A stretch of DNA of 64,000 nucleotides from JAICKM01 sp038228295 (GTDB lineage: Bacteria; Chloroflexota; Chloroflexia; QHBQ01; JAICKM01), in assembly GCA_038228295.1 (NCBI GenBank), contig JBBRPH010000017.1, forward strand, positions 21,415 through 85,414, given 5' to 3'. Both the position numbers and the translations under genes were made by a program. Positions within the stretch are counted from its first letter, which is position 1; every line of letters starts with the position of its first letter. The notes beneath the pieces are model-generated. The model was not told where the DNA came from, did no database searches, and saw only the letters and a program-made list of their open reading frames with translations. Shown one piece after another: positions 1 to 8,423 of the stretch.

Positions 1-671
1 GTTCGCAGCGCGCCGCGCAAGGTGGGGCCGAGATGCAGCCGCCGCCCGCGTCGCGCCGCCGCCAGCCGCCGGGTGCGCCGTTGCCCCGGCTGCCACTGCC
101 AGCCGGCGATCAGGGCACGGGCGCGGGCGATCTCCTCGTCGCTGAACTCAGCAAAGTCGCGTTGCCGCAGCCGTTCGTCGGCGCTGTAGAGCAGCACCCG
201 CTCTGGCTGCGGTGCCTCGTCCAACGGATCGCCGTCCCCACTGGGCGCGTCTAGCGCCGTCCAGCGATCTACGCGGATCGGCGGTGCATGGGGATCGCTG
301 GTTTGCCCGCCCAGTGGTTGGGCCGGCGGTTCGCCCTGTGTTTCGGGCCGGAGTGCAGCGGAGTCCGAGGGGATGATCATCTGGCGGGTGCGGCCCCAGA
401 ACTGGCGGAAGATCACGTCGAAGCGCGGCCACTCGTCATGGCGGGCACAGAGCAGCGCCCGCGCCACGAGGTACACTGTCTCGCGGTCGCTCCAGTCCCA
501 CTCCGACGCGCTTAGTACCGCCAGCAGATCGCGCACTTGCCCCGCAGTGGTCGCCACCCCGTTGCGGCGCAGCAAGCGGCCAAAGTCCACCCAGCGGCGC
601 ATCTGCTGGTCGCCTACATCGTGCCCAGTCTGTAGTGGGGTCAAGCCGTTGCCTTCGGCGTAGCCACTCAC
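1..671 (-). CDS. coxE: CoxE-like VWA-domain protein, N-terminal part (gene runs off the window)
   Basis: The minus strand has an open frame from a GTG at 671 to the window edge, about 223 codons. Readable stretches include MRRWVDFGRLLRRNGV near the start and LYSADERLRQRDFAEFSDEE further on, which are typical of the N-terminal half of CoxE proteins. In this family a C-terminal von Willebrand factor A domain works with the MoxR-type ATPase CoxD to mature the molybdenum-copper centre of CO dehydrogenase. That half lies outside the window. The GTG overlaps the stop of the upstream HigA-type gene by four bases (GTGA), so translation is probably coupled. An ATG 22 codons further in (MRRW) is an alternative start. 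Identification rests on these motifs and on the cox context. Confidence 0.75.
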   Translation of the reverse strand, partial: MSGYAEGNGLTPLQTGHDVGDQQMRRWVDFGRLLRRNGVATTAGQVRDLLAVLSASEWDWSDRETVYLVARALLCARHDEWPRFDVIFRQFWGRTRQMIIPSDSAALRPETQGEPPAQPLGGQTSDPHAPPIRVDRWTALDAPSGDGDPLDEAPQPERVLLYSADERLRQRDFAEFSDEEIARARALIAGWQWQPGQRRTRRLAAARRGRRLHLGPTLRGALR

Positions 672-979
672 CGGCTGGCGGGTGGGGCGGCCCCTAGTGG
701 TTGCCGCGGTGTAATGCGCGCGATTTGCGCCCCAACGAGTTGCTCGGCGCGCCGCAGTTCATACGATTTTTGTAAGTTCAGCCAAAAATCAGGGCTGGTG
801 CCCATCCACTTCCCTAAGCGTAAGGCGGTGTCGGCGGTAATGGCGCGACTGCCCTTGAGTATCTGGGTCATGCGATTGGGCGGCACATGGATGGCGTGGG
901 CTAACTCGGTCGCGGTGATACCTAATTCCGTCAGCTCATCGGCTAGTATTTCACCAGGATGGATTGGTGGTTGGGTCAT
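668..979 (-). CDS. higA: HigA-family antitoxin / XRE-type transcriptional regulator
   Basis: This 103-residue protein begins MTQPPIHPGEILADELTELG, the classic HigA N-terminus. A helix-turn-helix follows at about residues 20-60 (ATELAHAIHVPPNRMTQIL, then ITADTALRLGKWMGTSPDFW). HigA proteins bind operator DNA and neutralise a RelE-like HigB mRNA nuclease usually encoded just upstream. No HigB-like frame is visible here: the upstream neighbour at 1065-1481 has no RelE features. The gene therefore looks like an orphan antitoxin or a stand-alone repressor. It sits inside the cox operon between coxD and coxE and overlaps coxE by four bases. A GGAG-type ribosome site precedes the ATG. Confidence 0.85.
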   Translation of the reverse strand: MTQPPIHPGEILADELTELGITATELAHAIHVPPNRMTQILKGSRAITADTALRLGKWMGTSPDFWLNLQKSYELRRAEQLVGAQIARITPRQPLGAAPPASR

Positions 980-1064
980 AACTGGGATCTCCGTTTAGTG
1001 ATAATCCACAATTGCTTAGTCCTAATGCTATTAACCGGGGAATTTTTCAAGGTATCTTGCTCCC

Positions 1065-1481
1065 TCACGTAGGACGGAATTCTTCAATATACCTTGCTTC
1101 CCCAATTAGGGTCAGCGTTACTGAATACGCTTGAACAACAACTCCGCTGATAGTGCTAAATACCAAATCGAGTTCAACCGGTCCTTCATAGTTGAGTGGT
1201 ATGGGAATCTCATTATCCAGTAATTGATCAGCGAGTTTAAGGTGTCCCTTCCAGATATTTTGGGGTACTTGTAGTAAGCGACTAGTGACAGTTGCTCCTG
1301 TGAATTTCAATTCCGCCTTTTGGATCCATCCAGTTCCTGCATCTACACCAGGCCGGCCTGTAGAGCGATGGATGTAGGCTGGGGAAAAAGAAATTACCAC
1401 CTCTGCATCGCCCTTCACGGTAATCTCCGCAACCTCTGAATCATGCAATTCAATAATGCTGTTCGATATAATTGAATCCAT
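1065..1481 (-). CDS. Hypothetical protein inserted in the cox operon
   Basis: This 138-residue protein begins MDSIISNSIIELHDSEVAEI. It has no signal peptide or membrane segment. Alternating hydrophobic residues and few long helices suggest a beta-rich fold (for example AYIHRSTGRPGVDAGTGW and YSVTLTLIGEARYIEEF). I do not recognise the family. Base composition is visibly more AT-rich than the neighbouring cox genes, which suggests a separate origin. It lies downstream of coxD and upstream of the HigA-type gene, in the same orientation. It could be an immunity-type or accessory protein carried with the regulator, but nothing in the sequence proves that. Confidence 0.6.
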   Translation of the reverse strand: MDSIISNSIIELHDSEVAEITVKGDAEVVISFSPAYIHRSTGRPGVDAGTGWIQKAELKFTGATVTSRLLQVPQNIWKGHLKLADQLLDNEIPIPLNYEGPVELDLVFSTISGVVVQAYSVTLTLIGEARYIEEFRPT

Positions 1482-1565
1482 CGTCTATGGCAGTCTCCAG
1501 TAAGCTCCAAATGCTGCCTGCACATCCAACTGTGGCGCTAGATACTCGCTGCACCCGCAACCCAG

Positions 1566-2522
1566 CTACGTCTTGACCAGCGTCGTCAAGTCGGCCTGCA
1601 CGCGCTCAATGTCCTCTTGGTGTTTGAGCAGCACGCCGAGCGTGTCGCGGACCGTGTCTACCGTTAGGGTCTGCTGCTCCAGCGCCAGGAGGGCGGCGGC
1701 CCAGTCAAGCGTTTCGGCTAGGCCGGGCAGCTTGTAGAGGTCGCGGTGCCGTAACTCCTGCACGAGGGCGACGATGCGGGCGGCGAGGGCGGCGGGTAGG
1801 TCGGGCAGGCGACTGGCGAGGACGGCGAGTTCTTTGTCGGGGGTGGGGTAGTCGATCCAGTGGTAGACGCAGCGCCGGCGCAGCGCATCGTGGATTTCGC
1901 GCGTGCGATTGCTGGTGATGATCACGGCGGGCGGTTGGGTGGCCTGGAAGGTGCCGACTTCCGGCACTGTAACCTGAAAATCGGCTAACAGTTCGAGCAG
2001 GAAAGCCTCAAACTCTTCGTCGGCGCGATCCAGTTCGTCAATCAGCAGCACCGGGCGACCGGGACCGGGGTAGGTCACGGCGGCCAGCAGCGGGCGCTGG
2101 ATCAGGAACTCCGGCCCGAACAGGTGCGCTGTGTCCAGCGTCGCGGCCTGCCCCCCGGCTTCCAGCAGCCGAATCTGCATCATCTGGCGGGCATAGTTCC
2201 ACTCATAGACGGCGGTGGAGATGTCCAGCCCTTCGTAGCATTGCAGCCGGATCAGCGGCGTACCGGCCAGCGCGGCCAGCGTGCGCGCCACGGCGGTCTT
2301 GCCCACGCCGGCCTCGCCTTCGAGAAACAGCGGCTTAGGCAAGCGCCAACTCAGGTAGAGCGCCGTCGCCAGCGGCCGGCCGGCGATGTAGCCGTGCGCG
2401 GCCAGCGCCGCATCGAGCGCCGGGATCGAGTCGAACGGCGACCCGGCGCTAGTAGGCGCAACCGGCTCCCAGCCGGTCGGCGCAACGGCGGCTCCGACCG
2501 GCTGGGGAGTCGGGTCACTCAT
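1566..2522 (-). CDS. coxD: MoxR-type AAA+ ATPase, CoxD
   Basis: A 318-residue AAA+ ATPase. After a Pro-rich N-terminus of about 40 residues comes the Walker A motif GEAGVGKTAVARTL, then Walker B LLIDELDRADEEFE, sensor 1 AVIITSNRTREIHDAL and an arginine-finger region (LRRRCVYHWIDYP). MoxR/CoxD ATPases act as chaperones. CoxD is known to be needed for assembling the molybdenum-copper active site of CO dehydrogenase, probably with the VWA protein CoxE. The start ATG overlaps the coxM stop by four bases. Unlike most cox clusters, coxE does not follow directly: two unrelated small genes intervene. Confidence 0.9.
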   Translation of the reverse strand: MSDPTPQPVGAAVAPTGWEPVAPTSAGSPFDSIPALDAALAAHGYIAGRPLATALYLSWRLPKPLFLEGEAGVGKTAVARTLAALAGTPLIRLQCYEGLDISTAVYEWNYARQMMQIRLLEAGGQAATLDTAHLFGPEFLIQRPLLAAVTYPGPGRPVLLIDELDRADEEFEAFLLELLADFQVTVPEVGTFQATQPPAVIITSNRTREIHDALRRRCVYHWIDYPTPDKELAVLASRLPDLPAALAARIVALVQELRHRDLYKLPGLAETLDWAAALLALEQQTLTVDTVRDTLGVLLKHQEDIERVQADLTTLVKT

Positions 2523-3397
2523 GCGCGCGCTCGTTGGGCGGCCAGGCGGATCGCCCGGCGGGCAACGACCGTGACCATGTGCTTGCGGTAGTCCACCGAG
2601 CCGTGCAGGTCTTCCATCCAGTCGCCGTCATGGCCGGCGAACAGGCCCGCCGCGTGGTCAATCACCCCGTTGCCGGGATCACCGCCTAGCAACGCGGCTT
2701 CGGCATCTGCGGCGCGGAATGGGGTCGCGGTCGCCCCGGTCACGCCCAGTGTCGCTTGCGCGATCTTGCCGTCCGCGCCCAGCGTGACCACGGCGGCCAC
2801 GCCGACCAGCGCATAGTGCGAGGCTTTGTTGCGTAACTTGACATACGCTGTGCCACTCTGCGCCGCTTGGGCGGGAACATGGATTTGGGTGAGGATCTCG
2901 CCCGCTTGCAGGTCGGTCGTCAGCATGGCGGTGAAAAAGTCGGCCGCCTTGATGCGCCGCGTCGCGCCGCCGCTGCCCGCGACCTCTAGCTCCGCGTTGA
3001 GGGCCAGGGCCGCTGCGGGCAGGTCGGCGGCGGGATCGCCGTGGGCCAAGCTGCCGCCGAGGGTGCCCCGGTTTCGCACCTGGGCATCGCCGACCTGCGC
3101 CGCGCATTCCGCCAGCAAGCGCAGACCGCCGCCGGGGTTAGCCGCCTGGGTCAGGGCATTATACGTGGTCATCGCGCCGATGCTCACCGCGCCGTCCGCG
3201 CCGGCTTGGATGCCACGCAACGCGCCGATGCGCCCCAGGTCTACCAACAGGCCCGGCTCGGCCAAGCGCAGCTTCATCAGCGGGATGAGGCTGTGCCCGC
3301 CGGCCAGGATTTTGGCCTCCTCGCCGTGTTGGGCCAGCAGGGCCAGGGCTTCGTCTAGGCTGCTGGGTGCCGCGTAGTCAAACTCCTTGGGGATCAT
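2519..3397 (-). CDS. coxM: CO dehydrogenase-type medium subunit, FAD-binding
   Basis: A 292-residue FAD-binding subunit of the xanthine-oxidase/CO-dehydrogenase family, which passes electrons from the [2Fe-2S] small subunit to the quinone pool. Both FAD signatures are present: AGGHSLIPLMKLRLAEP near residues 32-48 and RNRGTLGGSLAHGDPAAD near residues 108-125. The C-terminal CO_deh_flav domain follows. Length fits the family. Its ATG overlaps the coxL stop by four bases and is preceded by an AAGGAGGG ribosome site. Its own stop overlaps the coxD start, so the genes form one coupled unit. Confidence 0.93.
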   Translation of the reverse strand: MIPKEFDYAAPSSLDEALALLAQHGEEAKILAGGHSLIPLMKLRLAEPGLLVDLGRIGALRGIQAGADGAVSIGAMTTYNALTQAANPGGGLRLLAECAAQVGDAQVRNRGTLGGSLAHGDPAADLPAAALALNAELEVAGSGGATRRIKAADFFTAMLTTDLQAGEILTQIHVPAQAAQSGTAYVKLRNKASHYALVGVAAVVTLGADGKIAQATLGVTGATATPFRAADAEAALLGGDPGNGVIDHAAGLFAGHDGDWMEDLHGSVDYRKHMVTVVARRAIRLAAQRARA

Positions 3398-5853
3398 GCT
3401 TGCCCTCCTTGCGCCGTCGCCGTGTCGCCGTGCATCCCTGCGTCGTGGGTGCCCTCGCCGTGCCCACTGGGACCGGCGTGTGCGGGGGCAGGGGCGTGGC
3501 CGTTCTGCCCGCCATGCACCGCCCGCCAGACCTTTTCCGCGCGCAGCGGCATATCAATATGTACTACGCCCAGCCCACTGAGCGCGTCGATCACGGCGTT
3601 GACCGTGGCCGGGGTGGAGGCGATAGTCCCGGCCTCGCCCACACCTTTCACGCCGAGCGGATTGACCGGCGACGGCGTGACCGTTGAGCCGGTCTCGATC
3701 ATCGGCAGGTCGCTACTGAACGGCACCGCGTAGTCCATCAGCGTGCCGGTGATCAGTTGGCCGTCGGCATCATAGACGACTTCTTCCCATAGTGCTTGCG
3801 CCACGCCCTGCGCCACGCCGCCATGCACTTGGCCGTCCACGATCATGGGGTTGATCACGTTGCCGCAATCGTCCACCGCGATGTAGCGGGTGAGTTTCGT
3901 TTCGCCGGTTTCGGTGTCCACGTCCACCATACAGATATGGATGCCGAAGGGGTAGGTGAAGTTGGCGGGGTCGAAGAAAGCCGTCTCCTCCAGGCCCGGC
4001 TCCATGCCGGCGGGCAGATCGTGCGCCGTGTTGGCCGAGTCGGCGATCTTGGCAAACGTGACCGTGCGACCGGGCACGCCTTTGATGCTGAAATGATCAT
4101 CGGCCACGTCCAGGTCTTCGGGCGCGGCTTCCAGTTGGTGCGCGGCGATTTGCAACATCTTCTCGCGGATGCGCTTGGCGGCGATATGCACGCCGGTGCC
4201 GTCCACCGACACGCTGCGGCTGGCGAAGGTGCCCACGCCGGTCTGGATCATCGAGGTGTCGCCTTCATAGACGCGCACGCTGGTGTCGGCGAGGCCGAGT
4301 TGATCGGCGGCGATCTGGGCCCAACTGGTGACATGGCCCTGGCCGTGCCCGCTGGCCCCGGCATAGACTTCGACGCTGCCGGAGCGGTTCACGCGCACGG
4401 TGGCGCTGCCGAATAGTTGGTTCCGCACGCCGAGTCCCGCTGTGGCCTGGCCTGGTCCCCAGCCGGCGATTTCCACGTAAGCCGCGATGCCGATGCCTTT
4501 GCGTACCGCCGGGTTGCCGGCGTTATGGGTATCTACTTGCTGGCGTAGGGTGGCGTAATCGGCCATTTGCAACGCCTTGTCCAGCGTCGGCACGTAGTTG
4601 CCGCTGTCGTAGGCCAGACCGGTCGGGCTGGTGTAGGGCCAGTCACCCTCCTGCACGAAGTTTTTGCGCCGCAGTTCGGCGGGGTCCATGCCGAGGCGGT
4701 CGGCCAGGATGTCCAGCGTGCGCTCAATGGCATACGTCGCTTCGGGTCGCCCCGCGCCGCGATAGGCATCCACAAACAGCTTGTTGGTATAGGCGACGTG
4801 AATATCCACCTTGAAGCCCGCCATTTTGTAGTTGCCGGGCAGCATCAGCCCGGCCAACACCGGTAGGCCGGCGGCGAAAAAGCGGCAATAGGCCCCCAGG
4901 TCGGCGTAAATAACCGTGCGCACGCCACGCAGGGTGCCGTCTTGATCGGCGGCGATCTCCACATAGTCCACCATGTCGCGCCCATGCACGGTGTTCATCA
5001 GGTTTTCGCTGCGTCCTTCGATCCACTTGACCGCTTGGCCGCTGATCATCGAGAGCATCGGCACGATCACGTCTTCGGGCAAGACATTGAGCTTGCTGCC
5101 GAAACCGCCGCCCACATCGGGGGCGATGACGCGCACATGGTTCTCTTCCAGGCCCAGCATTTCGGCCACATGATGGCGCAACAGGTGCGGGATCTGCGTG
5201 CTGGCCCACATAGTGAGTTCGCGCATCGGGCCGACGTACTGGGCGACAATGGCGCGCGTTTCCATCGGGATGGGAGCCAGCCGTTGGTTCACCAGGCGCT
5301 GCTTGACGACCACCGGGGCAGCAGTAAAGGCGGCCTCAATATCGCCGCTGCTCGCGCTGAAGGTGTAGGCTTTGTTGGTGCCCAGTTCGGGGTGGACCAG
5401 GGATGCGCCTTCGGCCAGCGCCTGCTCCGGCCCGGTGACGACCGGCAGCGGTTCGTACTCGACCTCCACTAGGTCTATCGCGTCCTCGATAGCATAGCGA
5501 TCATCTACCAGGACAGCAGCGACTGGTTCGCCGACGTAATGCACGGTATCGGTCGCCATCGCCCAATGATCCGGCGCTTTCAGGTCCGCCGGAATGACCC
5601 AGGTGATGGTCAGCGGCAACTTCTGCCGCTCGCGCAATTCTTTGCCGGTCAGCACCGCCCGCACATGGGGGTTCCGGCGGGCGGCTTCCATGTCCACGCG
5701 CGTGATGCGCGCATGAGCATACGGGCTGCGGACAATGCCGACATAGAGCATTCCCGGCAGCTTAATGTCGTCCACATAATTGCCGGCCCCGGTGATCAGC
5801 TTGGGATCTTCGTGGCGCTGAACACTGGCCCCGATCATGTTTCCCCTTGCCAT
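3394..5853 (-). CDS. coxL: CO dehydrogenase-type large subunit, form II, molybdopterin-binding
   Basis: An 819-residue molybdenum hydroxylase large subunit. The active-site loop near residues 363-369 reads AYRGAGR, the form II signature, not the AYxCSFR of proven form I CO dehydrogenases. Whether form II enzymes physiologically oxidise CO is unsettled, so another small substrate is possible. Cofactor-binding stretches GGGFGSK (about 248-254) and GHGQGH are visible, as is the C-terminal catalytic glutamate in GVGEAG. The last 40 residues are a Gly/Ala-rich tail with five histidines, unusual for the family. An AGAGGAGGGG ribosome site precedes the ATG. The S-L-M subunit order also matches form II operons. 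Confidence 0.93.
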   Translation of the reverse strand: MARGNMIGASVQRHEDPKLITGAGNYVDDIKLPGMLYVGIVRSPYAHARITRVDMEAARRNPHVRAVLTGKELRERQKLPLTITWVIPADLKAPDHWAMATDTVHYVGEPVAAVLVDDRYAIEDAIDLVEVEYEPLPVVTGPEQALAEGASLVHPELGTNKAYTFSASSGDIEAAFTAAPVVVKQRLVNQRLAPIPMETRAIVAQYVGPMRELTMWASTQIPHLLRHHVAEMLGLEENHVRVIAPDVGGGFGSKLNVLPEDVIVPMLSMISGQAVKWIEGRSENLMNTVHGRDMVDYVEIAADQDGTLRGVRTVIYADLGAYCRFFAAGLPVLAGLMLPGNYKMAGFKVDIHVAYTNKLFVDAYRGAGRPEATYAIERTLDILADRLGMDPAELRRKNFVQEGDWPYTSPTGLAYDSGNYVPTLDKALQMADYATLRQQVDTHNAGNPAVRKGIGIAAYVEIAGWGPGQATAGLGVRNQLFGSATVRVNRSGSVEVYAGASGHGQGHVTSWAQIAADQLGLADTSVRVYEGDTSMIQTGVGTFASRSVSVDGTGVHIAAKRIREKMLQIAAHQLEAAPEDLDVADDHFSIKGVPGRTVTFAKIADSANTAHDLPAGMEPGLEETAFFDPANFTYPFGIHICMVDVDTETGETKLTRYIAVDDCGNVINPMIVDGQVHGGVAQGVAQALWEEVVYDADGQLITGTLMDYAVPFSSDLPMIETGSTVTPSPVNPLGVKGVGEAGTIASTPATVNAVIDALSGLGVVHIDMPLRAEKVWRAVHGGQNGHAPAPAHAGPSGHGEGTHDAGMHGDTATAQGGQA

Positions 5854-5918
5854 GATCCACCCCTCCTCTGGAGTTTTGAGTTTTGAATTAATTTAGCGGT
5901 AGCCGCTTGGCGGTGGTG

Positions 5919-6431
5919 TTAGGTGCCGGCGGTTTCGCTGGGCTGTAGGCGGGAATTGGTGGTGCTGGTGTGCTGCCCGGCGGCTTGCTGCACGGCTTTG
6001 ACGATATTGTGGTAGCCGGTGCAGCGGCACAGGTTGCCTTCCAGGCCGTGGCGGATCGCTTCTTCGCTGGGGTTCGGGTTTTGGCTAAGGAGGTAGGTGG
6101 CCGACATGATCATGCCGGGGGTGCAATAGCCGCATTGCAAGCCGTGTTGATCGGTGAAGCCCTGTTGCATCGCCGAGAGCGCGCCGTCAGCGGCCAGCCC
6201 CTCGATGGTGGTGACGCGGTGCCCATCGGCCTGGACCGCGAACACGGTACACGATTTGACGGCCTCATCATCCAGCAACACGGTGCAGGCACCACATTGG
6301 CTAGTATCGCAACCGACATGGCTGCCGGTCAGCCCTAGCGTCTCGCGTAGATAATGGACGAGCAGGAGTCGGGGCTCGACTTCGTTCTCGTAAGTCTTGC
6401 CGTTGACGCTGACATGAACTGTTTGTTTCAC
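5919..6431 (-). CDS. coxS: CO dehydrogenase-type small subunit, [2Fe-2S]
   Basis: A 170-residue iron-sulfur subunit. The N-terminal plant-type ferredoxin domain carries CDTSQCGACTVL with a fourth Cys in VKSC. The C-terminal all-helical domain carries LQCGYCTPGM and NLCRCTGYHNIV, giving the two [2Fe-2S] clusters expected for this family. It relays electrons from the molybdenum site of CoxL to the FAD of CoxM. The ATG overlaps the coxG stop by four bases. A 65-base gap separates it from coxL. Confidence 0.94.
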   Translation of the reverse strand: MKQTVHVSVNGKTYENEVEPRLLLVHYLRETLGLTGSHVGCDTSQCGACTVLLDDEAVKSCTVFAVQADGHRVTTIEGLAADGALSAMQQGFTDQHGLQCGYCTPGMIMSATYLLSQNPNPSEEAIRHGLEGNLCRCTGYHNIVKAVQQAAGQHTSTTNSRLQPSETAGT

Positions 6432-6904
6432 TCCGCAGTTGCTCCTTTCTGGTCGTCTAACGCGCTTAACTCTTTATCCAGCGCCTTGAAAAACTGACCG
6501 GCGATCATTTCCGCGCCGGCCTTGAGCAGGCGCTGGCCTACCCCGGCGATCTTACCGCCCACCTGGGCGCTGCCTGTATATTGGACCTGCGTTTGCTGCC
6601 CGTCAGGGCCGCTCGGCAGCAAGGTGAAATAGCCCTGGCCGTCCACAAAGCCCACGCCGCCCCTGGCCGCGATTTTCAGGGTGTAGGAGTCGGGCGGCTG
6701 CTCGTCCAGTTGCTGCACAGTGCCCGTGTAGGTGCCCTTGATCGCAGCGATACCGATAGTGATCGTCACGGCATAGCTGCCGTCGGGTTGGGGATCGAAT
6801 TTCTGGCAGCCGGGCAGGCTGCGGCGCAGGGTTTCGGGGTCAGTCAGCATACGCCAGACCCCCGCCTGGGGCGCAGCGAATAGGTGGGAACCGGATAGCT
6901 CCAT
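6428..6904 (-). CDS. coxG: CoxG-like SRPBCC-fold protein
   Basis: A 158-residue protein starting MELSGSHLFAAPQAGVWRML, the typical opening of CoxG/SRPBCC proteins, followed by DPETLRRSLPGC. CoxG has been implicated in membrane association or quinone handling for CO dehydrogenase-type enzymes. I start it at the ATG at 6904 because a GAGGAGG ribosome site lies six bases upstream. An 18-residue extension to 6958 lacks conservation. It is the first gene of the cox operon and has a good sigma-70-type promoter about 70 bases upstream. Its end overlaps coxS. Confidence 0.88.
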   Translation of the reverse strand: MELSGSHLFAAPQAGVWRMLTDPETLRRSLPGCQKFDPQPDGSYAVTITIGIAAIKGTYTGTVQQLDEQPPDSYTLKIAARGGVGFVDGQGYFTLLPSGPDGQQTQVQYTGSAQVGGKIAGVGQRLLKAGAEMIAGQFFKALDKELSALDDQKGATAE

Positions 6905-6975
6905 ACGCCTCCTCAATTTTCTGCTGAAAACGGGTGACCGGGCATACACGGTGTGCAAGGTGCCGACGTAGGCCC

Positions 6976-7004
6976 ATTATACGCCGGTTAGCTGCGCCTG
7001 ACAA
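6976..7004 (-). promoter_or_regulatory. Sigma-70-type promoter of the cox operon
   Basis: On the minus strand, TTGTCA (7004-6999) and TATAAT (6981-6976) are separated by 17 bases. The predicted start leaves a leader of about 65 bases before coxG. Confidence 0.65.
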
Positions 7005-7088
7005 GCGGGATACGACGGCCCACTTCTGTTAAGATGGTATGTTACAATAGACCGCAAACCCTTCCGTGGATTGAGAGGACGCACTATC

Positions 7089-8030
7089 ATGACCGTGCTG
7101 GTCTTCGGCAGCCTCAATATGGATTTGGTGGTGCAGACCGCGCGCCTACCGATGGCGGGAGAGACGCTGACTGGGCAGCGCTTCTTTACTACGCCGGGCG
7201 GCAAAGGGGCCAATCAGGCGGTGGCCGCCGCTCGGCTGGGAGCGGCTACCCGTATGATTGGGCGCGTGGGAGCGGACCCGTTCGGGCAGGTGTTGCGCGC
7301 GGGGTTGCAGGCGGCCGGCGTGGCGGTGGCTGACGTGCTAACCGATGCCCACGAGTCGTCGGGGGTGGCGCTGATCACGGTGGATGCGGCGGGCGCAAAC
7401 AGCATCATCGTCGTGCCGGGCGCGAATGGGCGGGTGGGCAGGGACGAGGTGGCGCAGTTGACGGCGGCGCTCGGCGGCGCGCAGGTGCTGTTGCTGCAAC
7501 TGGAAGTGCCGCCGGCCGCCGTGCAAGCCGCCGCCGCTGCCGCGCACGCCGCCGGTGTGCTAGTGATTCTCGATCCCGCGCCGGTGCCGCCGGCCGGCTT
7601 GCCGCCCGATCTGCTTGCGTCGGTCGCCATCCTGACCCCGAACGAACACGAAGCGGCGGCGTTGGTCGGCTTCCCCCTGGACACGCCGGCGGCAATCGTG
7701 CGGGCGGCGGATCAGTTGCGGGCCTGCGGGGCACAGCAAGTGGTGATCAAATGCGGTGCGCGGGGCATCTACTGGACGGATGGGCGTGCGGGCGGCTTCC
7801 AGGCGGCCTTGCCGGTGACGGCGGTGGACACGGTGGGCGCGGGCGATGCGTTTAACGGCGCGCTGGCCGTCGCGCTGGCCGAAGGTCGGTCTTTTGTTGA
7901 GGCGCTGGCTTGGGGTCAGGCGGCGGGGGCGTTGGCCGTGACCGGCGTGGGCGCGCAAGCCGCCCTGCCTGATCGCGCCGCGCTGCTGGCGTTGCTGGCG
8001 GTTGACAGGCGCGGCGGCGGCGGCGTATAA
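7089..8030 (+). CDS. rbsK: Ribokinase (PfkB family)
   Basis: A 313-residue PfkB-family sugar kinase that phosphorylates ribose to ribose-5-phosphate. The N-terminal signature NMDLVVQTARLPMAGET, the glycine-rich substrate motif PGGKGANQAVAAARLGA and the C-terminal catalytic DTVGAGDAFNGALA (anion hole and Asp base) are all present. I chose the ATG at 7089 because GAGAGGAC lies upstream at a suitable distance. A TTG six codons earlier would swallow that site. No ribose transporter is adjacent, so the physiological sugar (ribose, deoxyribose or a nucleoside breakdown product) is uncertain. Confidence 0.88.
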   Translation: MTVLVFGSLNMDLVVQTARLPMAGETLTGQRFFTTPGGKGANQAVAAARLGAATRMIGRVGADPFGQVLRAGLQAAGVAVADVLTDAHESSGVALITVDAAGANSIIVVPGANGRVGRDEVAQLTAALGGAQVLLLQLEVPPAAVQAAAAAAHAAGVLVILDPAPVPPAGLPPDLLASVAILTPNEHEAAALVGFPLDTPAAIVRAADQLRACGAQQVVIKCGARGIYWTDGRAGGFQAALPVTAVDTVGAGDAFNGALAVALAEGRSFVEALAWGQAAGALAVTGVGAQAALPDRAALLALLAVDRRGGGGV

Positions 8031-8031
8031 T
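8002..8031 (+). promoter_or_regulatory. Consensus sigma-70 promoter inside the end of rbsK
   Basis: TTGACA (8002-8007) and TATAAT (8026-8031) are both perfect consensus hexamers with an 18-base spacer. The promoter overlaps the last codons of rbsK and would drive the small gene at 8076 and the glycan genes behind it. Confidence 0.75.
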
Positions 8032-8075
8032 CGGCTGACTCCGGGGGCGGGCCCGGAGACGCAGGGGAGGGCAGC

Positions 8076-8423
8076 ATGGCACGCATCGGTATTGTAATCA
8101 GCTATCGGCACCGGCCCGGCACGATCAAAGAGTTCAAGGAATGGCTGGCCGGGCAGGGCGCGGCGCTGCTGACCGCCGCCTGTGGGGTCAATGAGCGGCT
8201 GGTCGGCGTGTATATGATCGAAGGCGACCCGACCTACAGCATCCAGTTGCACACCGAAACAAGCGATCCCAGTGTGCTGGAGGAGTTTGATGTCGTCAAC
8301 AGCGAAAAGTTCACCCGTGGGCAGACGGCGATGAAGATCATGTGGCGCTTCCTTGACCAATCGGTGCCGCCGCGCGTACATCTGATCCGTCCGCTGTACG
8401 AGGTTGCGCCGCGCTCCGAATGA
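8076..8423 (+). CDS. Small hypothetical protein leading the glycan cluster
   Basis: A 115-residue soluble protein starting MARIGIVISYRHRPGTIKEF, with no signal peptide or membrane segment. The pattern suggests a compact alpha/beta, possibly ferredoxin-like, fold. I cannot name a family. A GGGGAGGG ribosome site precedes the ATG, and a consensus promoter lies 45 bases upstream. Its stop codon overlaps the ATG of the membrane protein behind it by four bases, so it is probably made with the glycan-assembly genes. Its function is unknown. Confidence 0.7.
   Translation: MARIGIVISYRHRPGTIKEFKEWLAGQGAALLTAACGVNERLVGVYMIEGDPTYSIQLHTETSDPSVLEEFDVVNSEKFTRGQTAMKIMWRFLDQSVPPRVHLIRPLYEVAPRSE

Noticed and set aside
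148..432. Open frame on the minus strand within coxE
   Set aside because: Arg/Pro-rich shadow. The CoxE-like protein sequence is readable in another minus-strand frame across the same bases.
3796..4416. Long plus-strand frame rich in His, Ala and Gly
   Set aside because: It lies antisense inside coxL, which has clear family motifs. The plus frame has no recognisable domain or ribosome site.
3394..5853. Calling the cox operon a proven CO dehydrogenase
   Set aside because: The active-site loop is AYRGAGR (form II) and not AYxCSFR, so CO oxidation cannot be claimed from sequence.
7560..8381. 273-codon minus-strand frame
   Set aside because: Antisense to ribokinase and the small gene at 8076, with shadow-type composition.
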